This document shows positions 19,266-28,654 of a stretch of 64,000 nucleotides of DNA, one piece after another. Where the stretch lies: assembly GCF_021026335.1 (NCBI RefSeq), contig NZ_JAJNCY010000006.1:124001-188000 (forward strand), written 5' to 3'. Position 1 is the first letter of the stretch. Each line of letters begins with the position of its first letter. Source of the stretch: Rhizobium sp. C1 (GTDB lineage: Bacteria; Pseudomonadota; Alphaproteobacteria; Rhizobiales; Rhizobiaceae). The notes below the pieces were generated by a model. That model was not told where the DNA came from. It did no database searches and saw nothing but the letters and a program-made list of their open reading frames with translations. Position numbers and translations under genes: made by a program.

Positions 19266-20143
19266 CAGGCCGCCTTCGCGTCACCGCCGCCGCCGGGGTT
19301 CATCATTTCCTGTTCCACCGCATCGATGGACGGACGCTCCTTGGCAGAAATGGTCTTGCGGCCATATTCCAGAGCAACCTGCGGCACCGAGCCGTTCATG
19401 TAGGCCAGCAGCGTTTGCTTGACGATGACATAAAGGCGGTTCTGCTTCTCGCGCACCACCTTCACGGAGGCCGAGATCGGCTGGAGAATACAATAGGAGA
19501 TCAAGATACCTGCGAATGTGCCCACGAGAGCGGCGGCGATGAGTTCGCCGAGCACTTCCGGCGGCTCGCTGATCGCGCCCATGGTGTGAATGATGCCGAG
19601 AACGGCCGCGACGATACCGATTGCAGGCATGGCGTCGCCCATGCCATTCAGCGCGTTGTGCGGCTTCAGCTTGTCGTGCTCGATCGTGTTGATTTCCTCA
19701 TCCATCAGCGCTTCGATTTCGTGGCTTCGCGCATTGCCGATGATGATCAGGCGAACATAGTCGCAGATGAAGGCGGTCAGTTCGTGGTTAGCCAGAACCG
19801 TCGGAGCAGCCTGGAAGATCGAGGATTCTTCCGGGTTGTCGATATGGGCTTCGATTTCGTTGCGCGACTTGGTGCGCAGGTCGCGCATCAGGGCGTAGAG
19901 AACACCCAGCATGTCGAGATAGTGGCGCTCTTTCGGCACCTTGTTGCCCAGCGCTTCGCCGAGCGCCTTGCCTGTGTCCTTGATGACCTTCATCGGATTG
20001 GCAACGATGAAGCCGCCGACGGCAGCCCCGATGATTTCGAGAAGTTCATACGGCTGTACAAGAACGCCGAAATGTCCGCCCGCCGCCATGTAGCCGCCGA
20101 ATACGCAGCCGAAGGTCACGACCAGACCGATGATCATGTTCAT
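19265..20143 (-). CDS. motA: Flagellar stator protein MotA
   Basis: 292 residues with four TM helices (N-terminal [40 protein letters not shown]; the last [16 protein letters not shown]) and a cytoplasmic loop with charged residues contacting FliG. ATG at 20141-20143 is used, with GGGAG upstream. It is the first gene of the minus-strand operon, divergent from flgF, and forms the proton channel with MotB. Confidence 0.96.
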   Translation of the reverse strand: MNMIIGLVVTFGCVFGGYMAAGGHFGVLVQPYELLEIIGAAVGGFIVANPMKVIKDTGKALGEALGNKVPKERHYLDMLGVLYALMRDLRTKSRNEIEAHIDNPEESSIFQAAPTVLANHELTAFICDYVRLIIIGNARSHEIEALMDEEINTIEHDKLKPHNALNGMGDAMPAIGIVAAVLGIIHTMGAISEPPEVLGELIAAALVGTFAGILISYCILQPISASVKVVREKQNRLYVIVKQTLLAYMNGSVPQVALEYGRKTISAKERPSIDAVEQEMMNPGGGGDAKAA

Positions 20144-20184
20144 GCCAGAATACTCCCGTCGAAAACGACATTCGAACACTCTGG

Positions 20185-20202
20185 TATGAATTTTCCCTTG
20201 CG
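20185..20202 (-). promoter_or_regulatory. Shared flagellar promoter element before motA (CGCAAG-N8-CATA)
   Basis: On the minus strand CGCAAG, 8 bases, CATA, with CTCA before it, 42 bp upstream of the motA ATG. The left half is identical to the fliF, flgB, flgE and flhA copies; the right half differs by one base from CCTA. Confidence 0.5.
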
Positions 20203-20292
20203 TGAGGCTGGCAGGGCTAACCATTCGGTGACTTCTTTACCGCCACGGGACATATGCGAAGTCACGGATAAAGCCTCGCACAAGCCGAGCGC

Positions 20293-20310
20293 CGCAAGTT
20301 GGCCGCAAAT
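20293..20310 (+). promoter_or_regulatory. Possible variant of the same element before flgF
   Basis: CGCAAG at 20293-20298 lies 47 bp before the flgF ATG, a distance similar to the other copies. After 8 bases the sequence is AAAT instead of CCTA, so only the left half is conserved. Confidence 0.25.
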
Positions 20311-20339
20311 TCCGATCCTCCTGCTTATCTGGAACCCCC

Positions 20340-21065
20340 ATGGAAACCGGCATATACGTGTCCTTGTCTTCCCAGGTCGCGCTCGAACAGCGTCTGGCGA
20401 CCTTGGCAGACAACGTCGCGAACCTGAATACCGTCGGCTTTCGCGCGACCGAGATCAAGTTCCAGGACGTCCTTCAGCGCAGCGGCGGCACCGACGTTCA
20501 CTATGTGGACCCGGGCAAGGAGTTCCTGTCGGAAAAGAACGGCGCTTTGACGCCGACCGGCAATTCTTTTGACTTCGCCATTCGCGGTAATGCTTATTTC
20601 CAGGTGCAGACGCCTGCCGGTCCTGCACTGACCCGCGACGGACGCTTTTCGCTGACGCCCAGTGGTGGGCTGGTGACAGTTCAGGGCTATCCCGTTCTCG
20701 ATGCGGGCGGTTCGCCGATCCAGATCGCAACCAACGGCAGTGCCGTGTCGCTCGGTAACGACGGCTCGCTTCAGGTGGATGGCAAGCGCGTCGCTGTCCT
20801 GGGGCTTTTTGAAGCCAACATGAACAACGGTTATCAGCGCGTCGGCGGCTCCGCCTTCATTCCGGCGGGCGGCTCGCAGGCCGTGGTGGATCGAATCGAT
20901 GCCGGCGTCGTCCAGGGTTTTCTTGAAGAGTCAAACTCCAACCCGGTCCAGGAAATGACGCGGCTGATCATGGTTCAACGCAATTTCGAGGATGTTTCTG
21001 CCGCGATGCAGAAGAATGAAACCTCGCTTGAAGAGGCCATAAAGTCACTCGGGTCGAAATCATGA
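20340..21065 (+). CDS. flgF: Proximal rod protein FlgF
   Basis: 241 residues. The N-terminal flagellar rod/hook signature is METGIYVSLSSQVALEQRL then LADNVANLNTVGFRA, and the C terminus SNSNPVQEMTRLIMVQRNFE is the matching coiled-coil pair of axial proteins. It is secreted and forms part of the rod. It starts a plus-strand series (fliI follows after 76 bp), opposite motA. Confidence 0.94.
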   Translation: METGIYVSLSSQVALEQRLATLADNVANLNTVGFRATEIKFQDVLQRSGGTDVHYVDPGKEFLSEKNGALTPTGNSFDFAIRGNAYFQVQTPAGPALTRDGRFSLTPSGGLVTVQGYPVLDAGGSPIQIATNGSAVSLGNDGSLQVDGKRVAVLGLFEANMNNGYQRVGGSAFIPAGGSQAVVDRIDAGVVQGFLEESNSNPVQEMTRLIMVQRNFEDVSAAMQKNETSLEEAIKSLGSKS

Positions 21066-21141
21066 GGATCATGGCATCTGATCGTCGAAGGGAGCAGGTT
21101 CGGTCAACGACGGCCACCTCGTTCCGTGGGAGCGCCGCGGG

Positions 21142-22536
21142 ATGATGGAAAGCGCCAGCGATCGCAGCGCTGCTTCTCGGCTCGAAACGCTGTCGCGCGT
21201 CGTCTCGCAATACGCCTCGCCCGAGCAGCTTTCGGCGCCGGGCGGACGCGTGAAGACGATCGCGGCCGGCCATTACACCGTGACCGGGCTTTCCAAGCAT
21301 GTCCGACTTGGCGATTTCGTCGGCCATACGACAGCCACCGGCGTTCATCTGGGCGAAGTGGTTCGCGTCGAGCCGGAGGCGGTCTTTGTCTGCCCCATCG
21401 AACCCGGCGAGCCGATCGGCATTGGCGACGTTGTTCTGCGCAAGGGCGCCTTCCGCCTTGCCCCCGACGCGAGCTGGTGCGGTCGCACCATCAATGCGCT
21501 CGGCGAGCCGATCGATGGGCTCGGCCCAATGATACAGGGTCCCGTGCGCCGTCCGATTTCCGCCAACGCGCCGCCCTCCATGCTGCGCTCCCGCGTGGAG
21601 AAGGGCTTCAAGACCGGCGTCAAGGCGATCGACATCTTCTCGCCGCTCTGCCTCGGCCAGCGTCTCGGCATTTTTGCAGGCTCGGGCGTCGGGAAATCGA
21701 CGCTTCTGTCCATGCTGGCGCGCGCCGATTCCTTCGATCGCGTCGTCATCGCGCTGGTGGGCGAACGCGGCCGCGAAGTGCGCGAATTCATCGAGGATAC
21801 GCTTGGCGACAACCTGCGCAAGTCGGTGGCTATCGTCGCGACCAGCGACGAAAGCCCGATGCTGCGCAAGATGGCTCCGCTTTCGGCCATCACGATCGCC
21901 GAACAGTTCCGTGACAACGGCGACAACGTGCTGTTGATTGTCGACAGCGTCACCCGTTTTGCCCATGCCATTCGTGAAGTGGCGGTCGCGTCCGGCGAGC
22001 CGCCGGTGGCGCGTGGCTATCCGGCCTCCGTCTTCACCGAGCTGCCACGCCTGCTCGAACGCGCCGGACCCGGCGAGGAGGGCAAGGGGACGATCACCGC
22101 GATCATCTCCATCCTCGTCGACGGCGACAATCACAACGACCCGATTGCCGACTCCACGCGCGGCATTCTCGACGGCCATATCGTGATGGACCGGTCTCTG
22201 GCGGAGGAGGGGCGTTATCCGCCGATCAATCCGCTCGCCTCGATTTCGCGTCTCGCCCGCAAGGCCTGGACGCCGGACGAGGAACGGCTGGTATCGCGCC
22301 TGAAATCGCTCATTCACAAATATGAGGAAACGAGCGACCTGCGCCTGATCGGCGGCTACCGCGCCGGCTCGGATCCTGAAGTGGACATGGCCGTCCGGCA
22401 GGTGCCGGTCATCTACGAAATGCTCAAGCAATCGCCCGGCGACGCACCATCCGCGGATGCATTCGCGGACCTCGCGGCGGCGCTGCGCAACGCCGCCATG
22501 CCGCAGGCGCAGCCAACCAATATCCGAAGGAATTGA
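21142..22536 (+). CDS. fliI: Flagellar export ATPase FliI
   Basis: 464 residues. The Walker A is FAGSGVGKSTL (about 179-186); the Walker B region is NVLLIVDSVTRFAHA; the family block RGYPASVFTELPRLLERAG and C-terminal helical domain follow. It is homologous to F1-beta and drives loading of substrates to the export gate with FliH and FliJ. ATG ATG at 21142/21145, either may serve. Confidence 0.96.
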   Translation: MMESASDRSAASRLETLSRVVSQYASPEQLSAPGGRVKTIAAGHYTVTGLSKHVRLGDFVGHTTATGVHLGEVVRVEPEAVFVCPIEPGEPIGIGDVVLRKGAFRLAPDASWCGRTINALGEPIDGLGPMIQGPVRRPISANAPPSMLRSRVEKGFKTGVKAIDIFSPLCLGQRLGIFAGSGVGKSTLLSMLARADSFDRVVIALVGERGREVREFIEDTLGDNLRKSVAIVATSDESPMLRKMAPLSAITIAEQFRDNGDNVLLIVDSVTRFAHAIREVAVASGEPPVARGYPASVFTELPRLLERAGPGEEGKGTITAIISILVDGDNHNDPIADSTRGILDGHIVMDRSLAEEGRYPPINPLASISRLARKAWTPDEERLVSRLKSLIHKYEETSDLRLIGGYRAGSDPEVDMAVRQVPVIYEMLKQSPGDAPSADAFADLAAALRNAAMPQAQPTNIRRN

Positions 22537-22539
22537 CAC

Positions 22540-23124
22540 ATGATCGAAGATGGGGAGCCGATCAAGATCGAAAAGGAGCGTCCGGCAAAGGCCGAGTCCA
22601 TGGACAAGGTGGACATGGCGCTCTCGGCAACGGGCGTGGCACTGGCGCTGTTTGCCGCCTTCTTCCCCTGGTATGTCTTTTTCAATCACGAGCAGTTTGC
22701 GCCGAAATACGGCAACCTGGTTCAGAACATGCGACGCGACCTGCCGGTCAATGCGCCCCGCCCGGTCTTTTCCGTGTCTCCGTCGGCCAGCATCAACATC
22801 AACCAGCGGCCGCCGGGCCTGGCGATGCAGGTGCCGCCTGGTCTTGATGACATCACCACTGCAACGGTGCCCGGCGAGGATAACGACAGGAAGAAGCGTG
22901 CAACGGACGGGGCTGCTCTCGATCAGCCCATGCCCGGTGCGGCCTCCGGCTTCCGCCTCCTTCACGTCGCGGGCGGCCGCGCGCTGGTCGAAGACAAGAG
23001 CGGCATCTACATGGTCGGCGTGGGCGAGGTTCTGCCCGACAACAGCAAGCTCCTGTCGATCGAACAGCAGGGCACCCAATGGGTGCTGACGGCCTCCAAC
23101 GGCCATGTCTTCCGGGTTAATTGA
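22540..23124 (+). CDS. Uncharacterised single-TM flagellar-cluster protein, PilP/GspC-like C terminus
   Basis: 194 residues: a charged N-terminal cytoplasmic segment (about 1-25), one TM helix (MALSATGVALALFAAFFPWY), a Pro-rich linker and a compact beta domain at the C terminus (GGRALVEDKSGIYMVGVGEV, LSIEQQGTQWVLTASNGHVF). The layout resembles inner-membrane clamp proteins of type II secretion/type IV pili (GspC, PilP). It follows fliI by 3 bp and precedes flgB by 126 bp, so it is probably co-translated with fliI. The function is unknown and the resemblance is an inference. Confidence 0.7.
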   Translation: MIEDGEPIKIEKERPAKAESMDKVDMALSATGVALALFAAFFPWYVFFNHEQFAPKYGNLVQNMRRDLPVNAPRPVFSVSPSASININQRPPGLAMQVPPGLDDITTATVPGEDNDRKKRATDGAALDQPMPGAASGFRLLHVAGGRALVEDKSGIYMVGVGEVLPDNSKLLSIEQQGTQWVLTASNGHVFRVN

Positions 23125-23186
23125 CCGATCTCCCGGTGGCGGGCGAACCCGCTACCCGCGCCTCTTTCCGGCAAGTGCAAGTCCCA

Positions 23187-23204
23187 CGCAAGTTTGGAAG
23201 CCTA
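23187..23204 (+). promoter_or_regulatory. Shared flagellar promoter element before flgB (CGCAAG-N8-CCTA)
   Basis: CGCAAG (23187-23192), 8 bases, CCTA (23201-23204), 47 bp before the flgB ATG. The full match, including the preceding CCCA, is very close to the fliF and flhA copies. It would make flgB the start of a transcript running to fliP. Confidence 0.6.
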
Positions 23205-23250
23205 CCCTCCGCTTCATAGCGATGATTAGCTGAAATGGACGGAGCAGGCG

Positions 23251-23649
23251 ATGCAGCCTATACAGTTTTTCCAACTCGCCTCGCAGCAGGCGCAGTGGCT
23301 GTCTGCCCGCCAGAGCGTGATTTCGACGAATGTCGCCAATGCCGATACGCCTGGTTTCAAGGCCAAGGATCTCGTGCCCTTCACGCAGTTTCTCGATGCG
23401 GCAACGTCGAACAACTCCGACAACGTCAACCTCGCGTCCACCAATCCCATGCATTTTGCCGATCCTGCCCAGATGTCGATGAACATCCGTGAGGTTGACG
23501 ACAAGTCCGGCAAGATCAGCGCCTCCGGCAACAATGTCGGTCTGGCGCAGGAAATGATCAAGGCGAACGAAGCGCGGCAGGACTACGATCTGAACGCCGG
23601 GCTGGTGAAGGCCTTGAACAAGATGATGTTGATGGTCGTCAGGAGATAA
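23251..23649 (+). CDS. flgB: Proximal rod protein FlgB
   Basis: 132 residues. The N-terminal block [20 protein letters not shown] followed by TPGFKAKDL is the FlgB rod signature. It is an export substrate building the proximal rod. The ATG is preceded by GGAGCAGGCG. flgC follows 5 bp later. Confidence 0.95.
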   Translation: MQPIQFFQLASQQAQWLSARQSVISTNVANADTPGFKAKDLVPFTQFLDAATSNNSDNVNLASTNPMHFADPAQMSMNIREVDDKSGKISASGNNVGLAQEMIKANEARQDYDLNAGLVKALNKMMLMVVRR

Positions 23650-23654
23650 TCGGG

Positions 23655-24080
23655 ATGATCGTTGATCCGCTTTCGGCAAGTCTGAAGATTTCGGCCTCCG
23701 GCATGGATGCGCAGGCGACGCGTTTGCGTGTCGTGTCCGAAAACCTGGCCAACATGCGCTCCACGGGGGCGACGCCCGGCTCCGAGCCCTACCGCCGCAA
23801 GATGGTGAGCTTTGCCGAGCATGTGGACCGTGCCTCTGGCGTTCCCCAGGTTCAGATTCAGAAGGTCTTCGACGACATGACCTCCTTCAATCTGGAATTC
23901 GATCCAGGCAATCCGGCAGCCAACAAGGACGGCTACGTCAAGATGCCGAACGTCAACCCCCTCATCGAAATGGCCGACATTCGCGAAGCCAACCGCAGCT
24001 ATGAGGCCAATCTGCAAGCGATCAAACAAGCGCGAGACATGATCAGCTCGACCATCGACCTTCTCAGGAGCTCGTCATGA
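23655..24080 (+). CDS. flgC: Proximal rod protein FlgC
   Basis: 141 residues. [20 protein letters not shown] then [13 protein letters not shown] is the rod-protein N terminus; [20 protein letters not shown] then [15 protein letters not shown] is the conserved C-terminal region. It overlaps fliE by 4 bp (ATGA). Confidence 0.95.
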   Translation: MIVDPLSASLKISASGMDAQATRLRVVSENLANMRSTGATPGSEPYRRKMVSFAEHVDRASGVPQVQIQKVFDDMTSFNLEFDPGNPAANKDGYVKMPNVNPLIEMADIREANRSYEANLQAIKQARDMISSTIDLLRSSS

Positions 24081-24391
24081 TAGATCCCATTTCCCTTTCC
24101 TCGCTGGTCCAGAACCTGTCGAGCGTCGCCAGCAAGGCGGCGACCACGGCCGAGGATGCCGCCAAGGCGGTCGGGCCGACCTTTAGCGATGTGCTGAAAA
24201 ACGCCGCAACCGACATGTTCGGCGACCTGAAGGGGGCGGAAACGATGTCCTACAAGGGCATCGAGGGCAAGGCCTCGACCCGTGAGGTGGTAGACGCTGT
24301 CATGAATGCCGACCGCTCGCTGCAAACCGCCATCGCCATCCGTGACAAGGTCGTTTCGGCCTATCTCGACATCACCAAAATGCCAATCTGA
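24077..24391 (+). CDS. fliE: MS-ring/rod adaptor FliE
   Basis: 104 residues. The C-terminal half ([20 protein letters not shown] then [14 protein letters not shown]) matches the FliE family helix. FliE is the first exported rod component, joining FliF to FlgB. It is coupled to flgC and 9 bp before flgG. Confidence 0.94.
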   Translation: MIDPISLSSLVQNLSSVASKAATTAEDAAKAVGPTFSDVLKNAATDMFGDLKGAETMSYKGIEGKASTREVVDAVMNADRSLQTAIAIRDKVVSAYLDITKMPI

Positions 24392-24400
24392 GGACTGCCG

Positions 24401-25189
24401 ATGAGAGCTCTATCCATAGCTGCAACCGGCATGAATGCCCAGCAGACAAACCTCGAAGTCATTTCGAACAACATTGCCAACATCAACACGACGGGTTTCA
24501 AGCGCGCGCGCGCCGAGTTCACCGACCTTCTCTATCAGACGGAGCGGCAGGCCGGCATCGCCAACAACGCCAACGGCTCGATCGTGCCGGAAGGCGTCAA
24601 TATCGGTCTCGGTGTTAAGACAGCAGCAGTGCGCAATCTGCATGAGCAGGGTCAGTTGCAGTCGACCAGCAACCCCTTTGATGTGGCGATTGTCGGCAAG
24701 GGCTGGTTCCAGGTTCAGGCCGCTGACGGCAGCACGGTCTATACCCGCGACGGCGCTTTCAACGTCAACGAAACCGGCCAGCTCGTCACCTTGTCCGGTG
24801 CGCTTGTCATTCCGAACATCACGGTTCCGATCGACGCCAAGAATATCACGATCAACAATTCGGGTCAGGTTTTCGCAACGCTCGGCAATGCCAACCAGGC
24901 GACACAGCTTGGCCAGCTGACGGTTGCGACCTTCATCAACGACGCCGGCCTCGACGCGATGGGTGACAACCTCTTCCGCCAGACCGCGGCTTCCGGCGAT
25001 CCGACGGTGGGCGTGCCGAACGACCCCGGCTTCGGCAAGTTGCAGCAGAACTATCTGGAAGGCTCGAACGTCGATCCGGTGAAGGAAATCACCGATCTGA
25101 TTTCGGCACAGCGTGCCTATGAAATGAATTCCAAGGTCATTCAGGCTGCCGACGACATGGCTTCCGTTGTGAGTAAGAACCTGAGGTAA
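24401..25189 (+). CDS. flgG: Distal rod protein FlgG
   Basis: 262 residues, the usual FlgG length. [20 protein letters not shown] then [20 protein letters not shown] is diagnostic, and the C-terminal [20 protein letters not shown] completes the axial fold. It forms the distal rod through the P and L rings. Confidence 0.97.
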   Translation: MRALSIAATGMNAQQTNLEVISNNIANINTTGFKRARAEFTDLLYQTERQAGIANNANGSIVPEGVNIGLGVKTAAVRNLHEQGQLQSTSNPFDVAIVGKGWFQVQAADGSTVYTRDGAFNVNETGQLVTLSGALVIPNITVPIDAKNITINNSGQVFATLGNANQATQLGQLTVATFINDAGLDAMGDNLFRQTAASGDPTVGVPNDPGFGKLQQNYLEGSNVDPVKEITDLISAQRAYEMNSKVIQAADDMASVVSKNLR

Positions 25190-25207
25190 AATATCTGGAG
25201 GTTGGGC

Positions 25208-25702
25208 ATGATGCTCCGACTGCAAAAGCGCAATGTCATGAAGACACTCTTCGCCGCCGCCCTTGTGGCCGTGCTGCCCACCGTTGCCGCAATCGCCGGC
25301 CCGACGGAAGACAGCAAGCGCTATGCCATGGTGCCGCTGACGGTCATCTATCCCGGTCAAGCGATCGCCTCGGGGCAGGTACGCCGCGTCGAGGTCACCA
25401 ATCCCAATTTCTCCGGAGATTACGCCACCGACTTCTCGCAAGTCGAGGGCATGATCACCAAGAGCACGCTCATTCCCGATCGCGCCATCAGCCTCTCTTC
25501 GCTGCGCGAGCCGTTTGCCGTCACCCATGGCCAGCAGGTCAGGCTGATCTACAACAACGGTTCTCTGCAGATCACCGCGCTGGGCATGCCGCTTCAGGAC
25601 GGCAGCATCGGCGAGCTGATCCGTGTGCGCAACACTGACTCCGGGCTGACTGTCAGCGGCACGATCCTCGGACCGGGCATTGTGCAGGTGGTCACGAAAT
25701 GA
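25208..25702 (+). CDS. flgA: P-ring assembly chaperone FlgA
   Basis: 164 residues. The signal peptide comprises LQKRNVMKTLFAAALVAVLP then TVAAIAG; the SAF-like domain with VTHGQQVRLIYNNGSLQITA and the C-terminal GTILGPGIVQVV follows. The ATG at 25208 lies 7 bases after GGAGG; the ATG at 25238 (MKTLF) is an alternative. It helps FlgI assemble in the periplasm and overlaps flgI by 4 bp. Confidence 0.92.
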   Translation: MMLRLQKRNVMKTLFAAALVAVLPTVAAIAGPTEDSKRYAMVPLTVIYPGQAIASGQVRRVEVTNPNFSGDYATDFSQVEGMITKSTLIPDRAISLSSLREPFAVTHGQQVRLIYNNGSLQITALGMPLQDGSIGELIRVRNTDSGLTVSGTILGPGIVQVVTK

Positions 25703-26817
25703 AGCGTCTGAGTCAAATTGCAAGTCTCTTGCTTGCCGTCTGCCTCATGCTGGCAGGCGGCGCAGATGCGTTTGCGGCGTCCCGTATCAAGGACATCGCC
25801 TCGCTTCAGGCAGGCCGTGACAACCAGCTGATCGGCTACGGCCTCGTTGTCGGTCTGCAGGGCACGGGCGACAGCCTTCGCTCGGCGCCGTTTACCGAAC
25901 AGTCCATGCGCGCGATGTTGCAAAACCTCGGCATCTCGACCCAGGGCGGACAGAGCCGCACCAAGAACGTCGCCGCCGTCATGGTCACGGCAACGCTGCC
26001 GCCGTTCGCCAGCCCGGGAAGTCGCATCGACATCACCGTTTCCTCCATGGGCGACGCCACGAATTTGCGCGGGGGCACACTGGTCATGACGTCGCTGAGC
26101 GGTGCTGACGGCCAGATCTATGCGGTGGCGCAAGGTTCCATCATCGTTTCCGGTTTCTCGGCCGATGGCGCGGCAGCGTCCGTGACACAGGGTGTGCCCA
26201 CCGCAGGCCGCATCCCGGGCGGTGCGATCATCGAGCGTCCGCTCCCGTCGCGCTTCAAGGACAGTGTCAATCTCGTCCTGCAACTGCGCAATCCGGATTT
26301 CACCACGGCTGTCGGCATTTCGGATGCCATCAATGCCTGGGCAAAGTCGCGCTTTGGTGCCCCGATCGCCGAGGCGGCGGATTCGCAGGAAGTCTCTGTC
26401 TTGAAGCCGAAACAGGCCGATCTCGCCCGCCTCATGGCCGATATCGAGAACATCGTCGTGGAGACCGATACGCCGGCCAAGGTCGTGGTGAACGAGCGGA
26501 CCGGAACGATCGTCATTGGCGCGGATGTCAAGGTATCCAAGGTGGCCGTGAGCTACGGGACGCTGACCGTTCAGGTCACCGAGACCCCGCAGATCGTGCA
26601 GCCAAATCCCTTCAGCCAGGGAGAAACCGCCGTTCAGCCGCAGACCGACATCAAGGCGACTGCCGACAGCGGCACGGTGGCGATCCTCAATGGTCCCGAT
26701 CTGAAAAGCCTTGTTGCGGGCCTCAACAGCATCGGCGTCAAGCCTGACGGCGTGATCGCCATCCTGCAAGGCATCAAATCCGCCGGCGCGCTGAACGCTG
26801 AACTGGTGGTGCAGTGA
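25699..26817 (+). CDS. flgI: Flagellar P-ring protein FlgI
   Basis: 372 residues. The signal peptide ends near ADAFAAS; the mature start RIKDIASLQAGRDNQLIGYG then LVVGLQGTGDS is the family hallmark, and the C terminus NSIGVKPDGVIAILQGIKSA then GALNAELVVQ is also conserved. It forms the periplasmic bushing around the rod. ATGA overlap with flgA; stop/start overlap (TGATG) with motE. Confidence 0.97.
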   Translation: MKRLSQIASLLLAVCLMLAGGADAFAASRIKDIASLQAGRDNQLIGYGLVVGLQGTGDSLRSAPFTEQSMRAMLQNLGISTQGGQSRTKNVAAVMVTATLPPFASPGSRIDITVSSMGDATNLRGGTLVMTSLSGADGQIYAVAQGSIIVSGFSADGAAASVTQGVPTAGRIPGGAIIERPLPSRFKDSVNLVLQLRNPDFTTAVGISDAINAWAKSRFGAPIAEAADSQEVSVLKPKQADLARLMADIENIVVETDTPAKVVVNERTGTIVIGADVKVSKVAVSYGTLTVQVTETPQIVQPNPFSQGETAVQPQTDIKATADSGTVAILNGPDLKSLVAGLNSIGVKPDGVIAILQGIKSAGALNAELVVQ

Positions 26818-27341
26818 TGGCGGCTCTGGATTCCAGCGCGATCCGGGCCGTCTGGAAGCTCGCCGCCTCTGCTTTCCTCTTGGCAACCGTCTCTGCCATG
26901 GCCAACGACGTGCCGGCATCGCCCCCGGCCAATGCGAGCATCGACGAAATCCAGCAATATTGCTCCAATGTCGTCGATCCGGCGCGTGACCGCCGCTATC
27001 TGATGCAAAAACAGGATCTCGAAAAGCTCAAGGCCGATGTCGACGTCCGCATCAAGGCGCTCGAGGAGCGCCGCAACGAATATCAGGACTGGCTGAAGAA
27101 GCGCACCGACTTCATGGACATGGCGCGCCAGGACCTGGTCGAAATCTACAAGAACATGAAACCCGATGCGGCGGCGCTCCGGCTCGCCGAAGTCGATGTC
27201 TACGTTTCCGCAAGCATCCTGATGAAGCTTACGCCGCGTCAATCCGGGTTGATCTTGAGCGAAATGGACCCTGCCAAGGCAGCAAAACTGACGGCGCTGA
27301 TTTCCAGCGCTGCCGCAGCTCCTCCGGCGAAAAAAGGCTGA
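26817..27341 (+). CDS. motE: Periplasmic motility chaperone MotE
   Basis: 174 residues. A hydrophobic export segment near the N terminus (LAASAFLLATVSAMA) is followed by a coiled coil (QDLEKLKADVDVRIKALEER) and an MgtE-N-like helical tail (SASILMKLTPRQSGLILSEM then DPAKAAKLTALI). In S. meliloti MotE is a chaperone for the stator-associated MotC. The ATG at 26817 overlaps the flgI stop; GTG at 26814 is in frame. Confidence 0.88.
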   Translation: MAALDSSAIRAVWKLAASAFLLATVSAMANDVPASPPANASIDEIQQYCSNVVDPARDRRYLMQKQDLEKLKADVDVRIKALEERRNEYQDWLKKRTDFMDMARQDLVEIYKNMKPDAAALRLAEVDVYVSASILMKLTPRQSGLILSEMDPAKAAKLTALISSAAAAPPAKKG

Positions 27342-27343
27342 TT

Positions 27344-28054
27344 ATGAAAAAACTTATCCCTCTCGCCGCTCTGCTGGTACCTTTGGCCGGCTGCGCAAGT
27401 CAGGCGGTCAACGAGATCGGCCGCGCGCCTGCCATGAGCCCGATCGGCAGCGGCCTGCGTTATGGTCAAACGCAGGAAATGGCGCTTTATCCAAAGCGTC
27501 CGCAGCAGGTGGCTTCCGGTTACTCACTGTGGAACGACAATCAGGCCGCCTTGTTCAAGGATTCGCGCGCCCTCAAGGTCGGCGACATCCTGACGGTCAA
27601 GATCCAGATCAACGACAATGCCTCGTTCAATAATGACACGAAGCGGTCGCGCAACAATTCGTCCGACATGAAATTCGGCCTGAATGCGAAAAGCCCGGTC
27701 GTCTCGCCGTCTCTGTCAGCGGACATCAACGGTGCGTCCGACACATCCTCGACCGGCTCGGGGTCGACCAAGCGGTCCGAAAAGCTGACATTGATGGTGG
27801 CGGCGGTTGTCACCGGCATTCTCGAGAACGGCAATCTTGTGATTTCCGGTTCGCAGGAAGTCCGCGTCAACCAGGAACTGCGCATCCTCAATGTCGGTGG
27901 TATCGTCCGGCCGCAGGATGTCAATGCCGACAACCAGATCTCTTATGAGCGCATCGCCGAAGCCCGCATCTCCTACGGCGGTCGCGGCCGTCTGACAGAA
28001 GTGCAGCAGCCGCCATGGGGTCAGCAGGCGGTCGATCTTTTCTCCCCGTTCTGA
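27344..28054 (+). CDS. flgH: Flagellar L-ring lipoprotein FlgH
   Basis: 236 residues. The lipobox LAGC near residues 14-17 marks a lipoprotein signal. The GDILTVKIQINDNASFNN block and the C-terminal SYGGRGRLTEVQQPPWGQQA are typical of FlgH. It forms the outer-membrane ring with FlgI beneath. It starts 2 bp after motE. Confidence 0.97.
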   Translation: MKKLIPLAALLVPLAGCASQAVNEIGRAPAMSPIGSGLRYGQTQEMALYPKRPQQVASGYSLWNDNQAALFKDSRALKVGDILTVKIQINDNASFNNDTKRSRNNSSDMKFGLNAKSPVVSPSLSADINGASDTSSTGSGSTKRSEKLTLMVAAVVTGILENGNLVISGSQEVRVNQELRILNVGGIVRPQDVNADNQISYERIAEARISYGGRGRLTEVQQPPWGQQAVDLFSPF

Positions 28055-28078
28055 CGCGTGAACTGAAGGACGCCGGTC

Positions 28079-28654
28079 ATGGCAGACGCAGAAGCAGCGC
28101 CGGAAGGCGAAGGCGAGGAGGGGGGCAAGAAGAAAGGTGGCGGCCTCGTGGTCACCATCGTGATCGTGCTTGTCCTCTCGCTGGTCGCTGCCGGCGGCGG
28201 CTGGTTTCTGGGCAAAAGCATTTCCGGCAAGTTCATAACGCAGGAAAAGAAGGACGAGATCGCCAAGAAGGCTGCCGAGCAGACGGCTATTGCCGCGGCT
28301 GAAGCCGGCGGTGAGAAAAAGGGCGGCGGCAAGAAAGAGGAAGACAGCGTTCCCAAGCTTGCCACCGAGGAAAACAACGTCGTCCAGCTCGAGCCGATCA
28401 CCAGCAATCTGGCCTATCCGTCCGAAAGCTGGGTGCGGCTCGAAGTGGCGCTGCTCTTCGGCGACAAGCCGGACGAAAAGACGGCCGAGGAGGTCCATCA
28501 GGACATCATGGCCTATCTCCGCACCGTCTCTCTGCAGCAGATCCAGACCGCCCGCGGATTTGAATATCTGCGTCAGGATATCAAGGAGCGCGCGACGCTC
28601 AGAACGGAAGGCCGGGTGAAGGACGTGATGTTCAGAACGTTTGTAGTGCAATGA
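28079..28654 (+). CDS. fliL: Stator-associated basal body protein FliL
   Basis: 191 residues: a charged N-terminal tail (EGEGEEGGKKKGGG), one TM helix (LVVTIVIVLVLSLVAAGGGW), a Lys/Glu linker and the periplasmic FliL domain (SWVRLEVALLFG, VHQDIMAYLRTVSLQQIQ). It stabilises stator units. A second protein of similar layout is encoded at 50884. ATGA overlap with fliP. Confidence 0.94.
   Translation: MADAEAAPEGEGEEGGKKKGGGLVVTIVIVLVLSLVAAGGGWFLGKSISGKFITQEKKDEIAKKAAEQTAIAAAEAGGEKKGGGKKEEDSVPKLATEENNVVQLEPITSNLAYPSESWVRLEVALLFGDKPDEKTAEEVHQDIMAYLRTVSLQQIQTARGFEYLRQDIKERATLRTEGRVKDVMFRTFVVQ

Noticed and set aside
21126-21914. Frame overlapping fliI on the same strand
   Set aside because: fliI is certain; this Arg-rich frame is an out-of-phase shadow.
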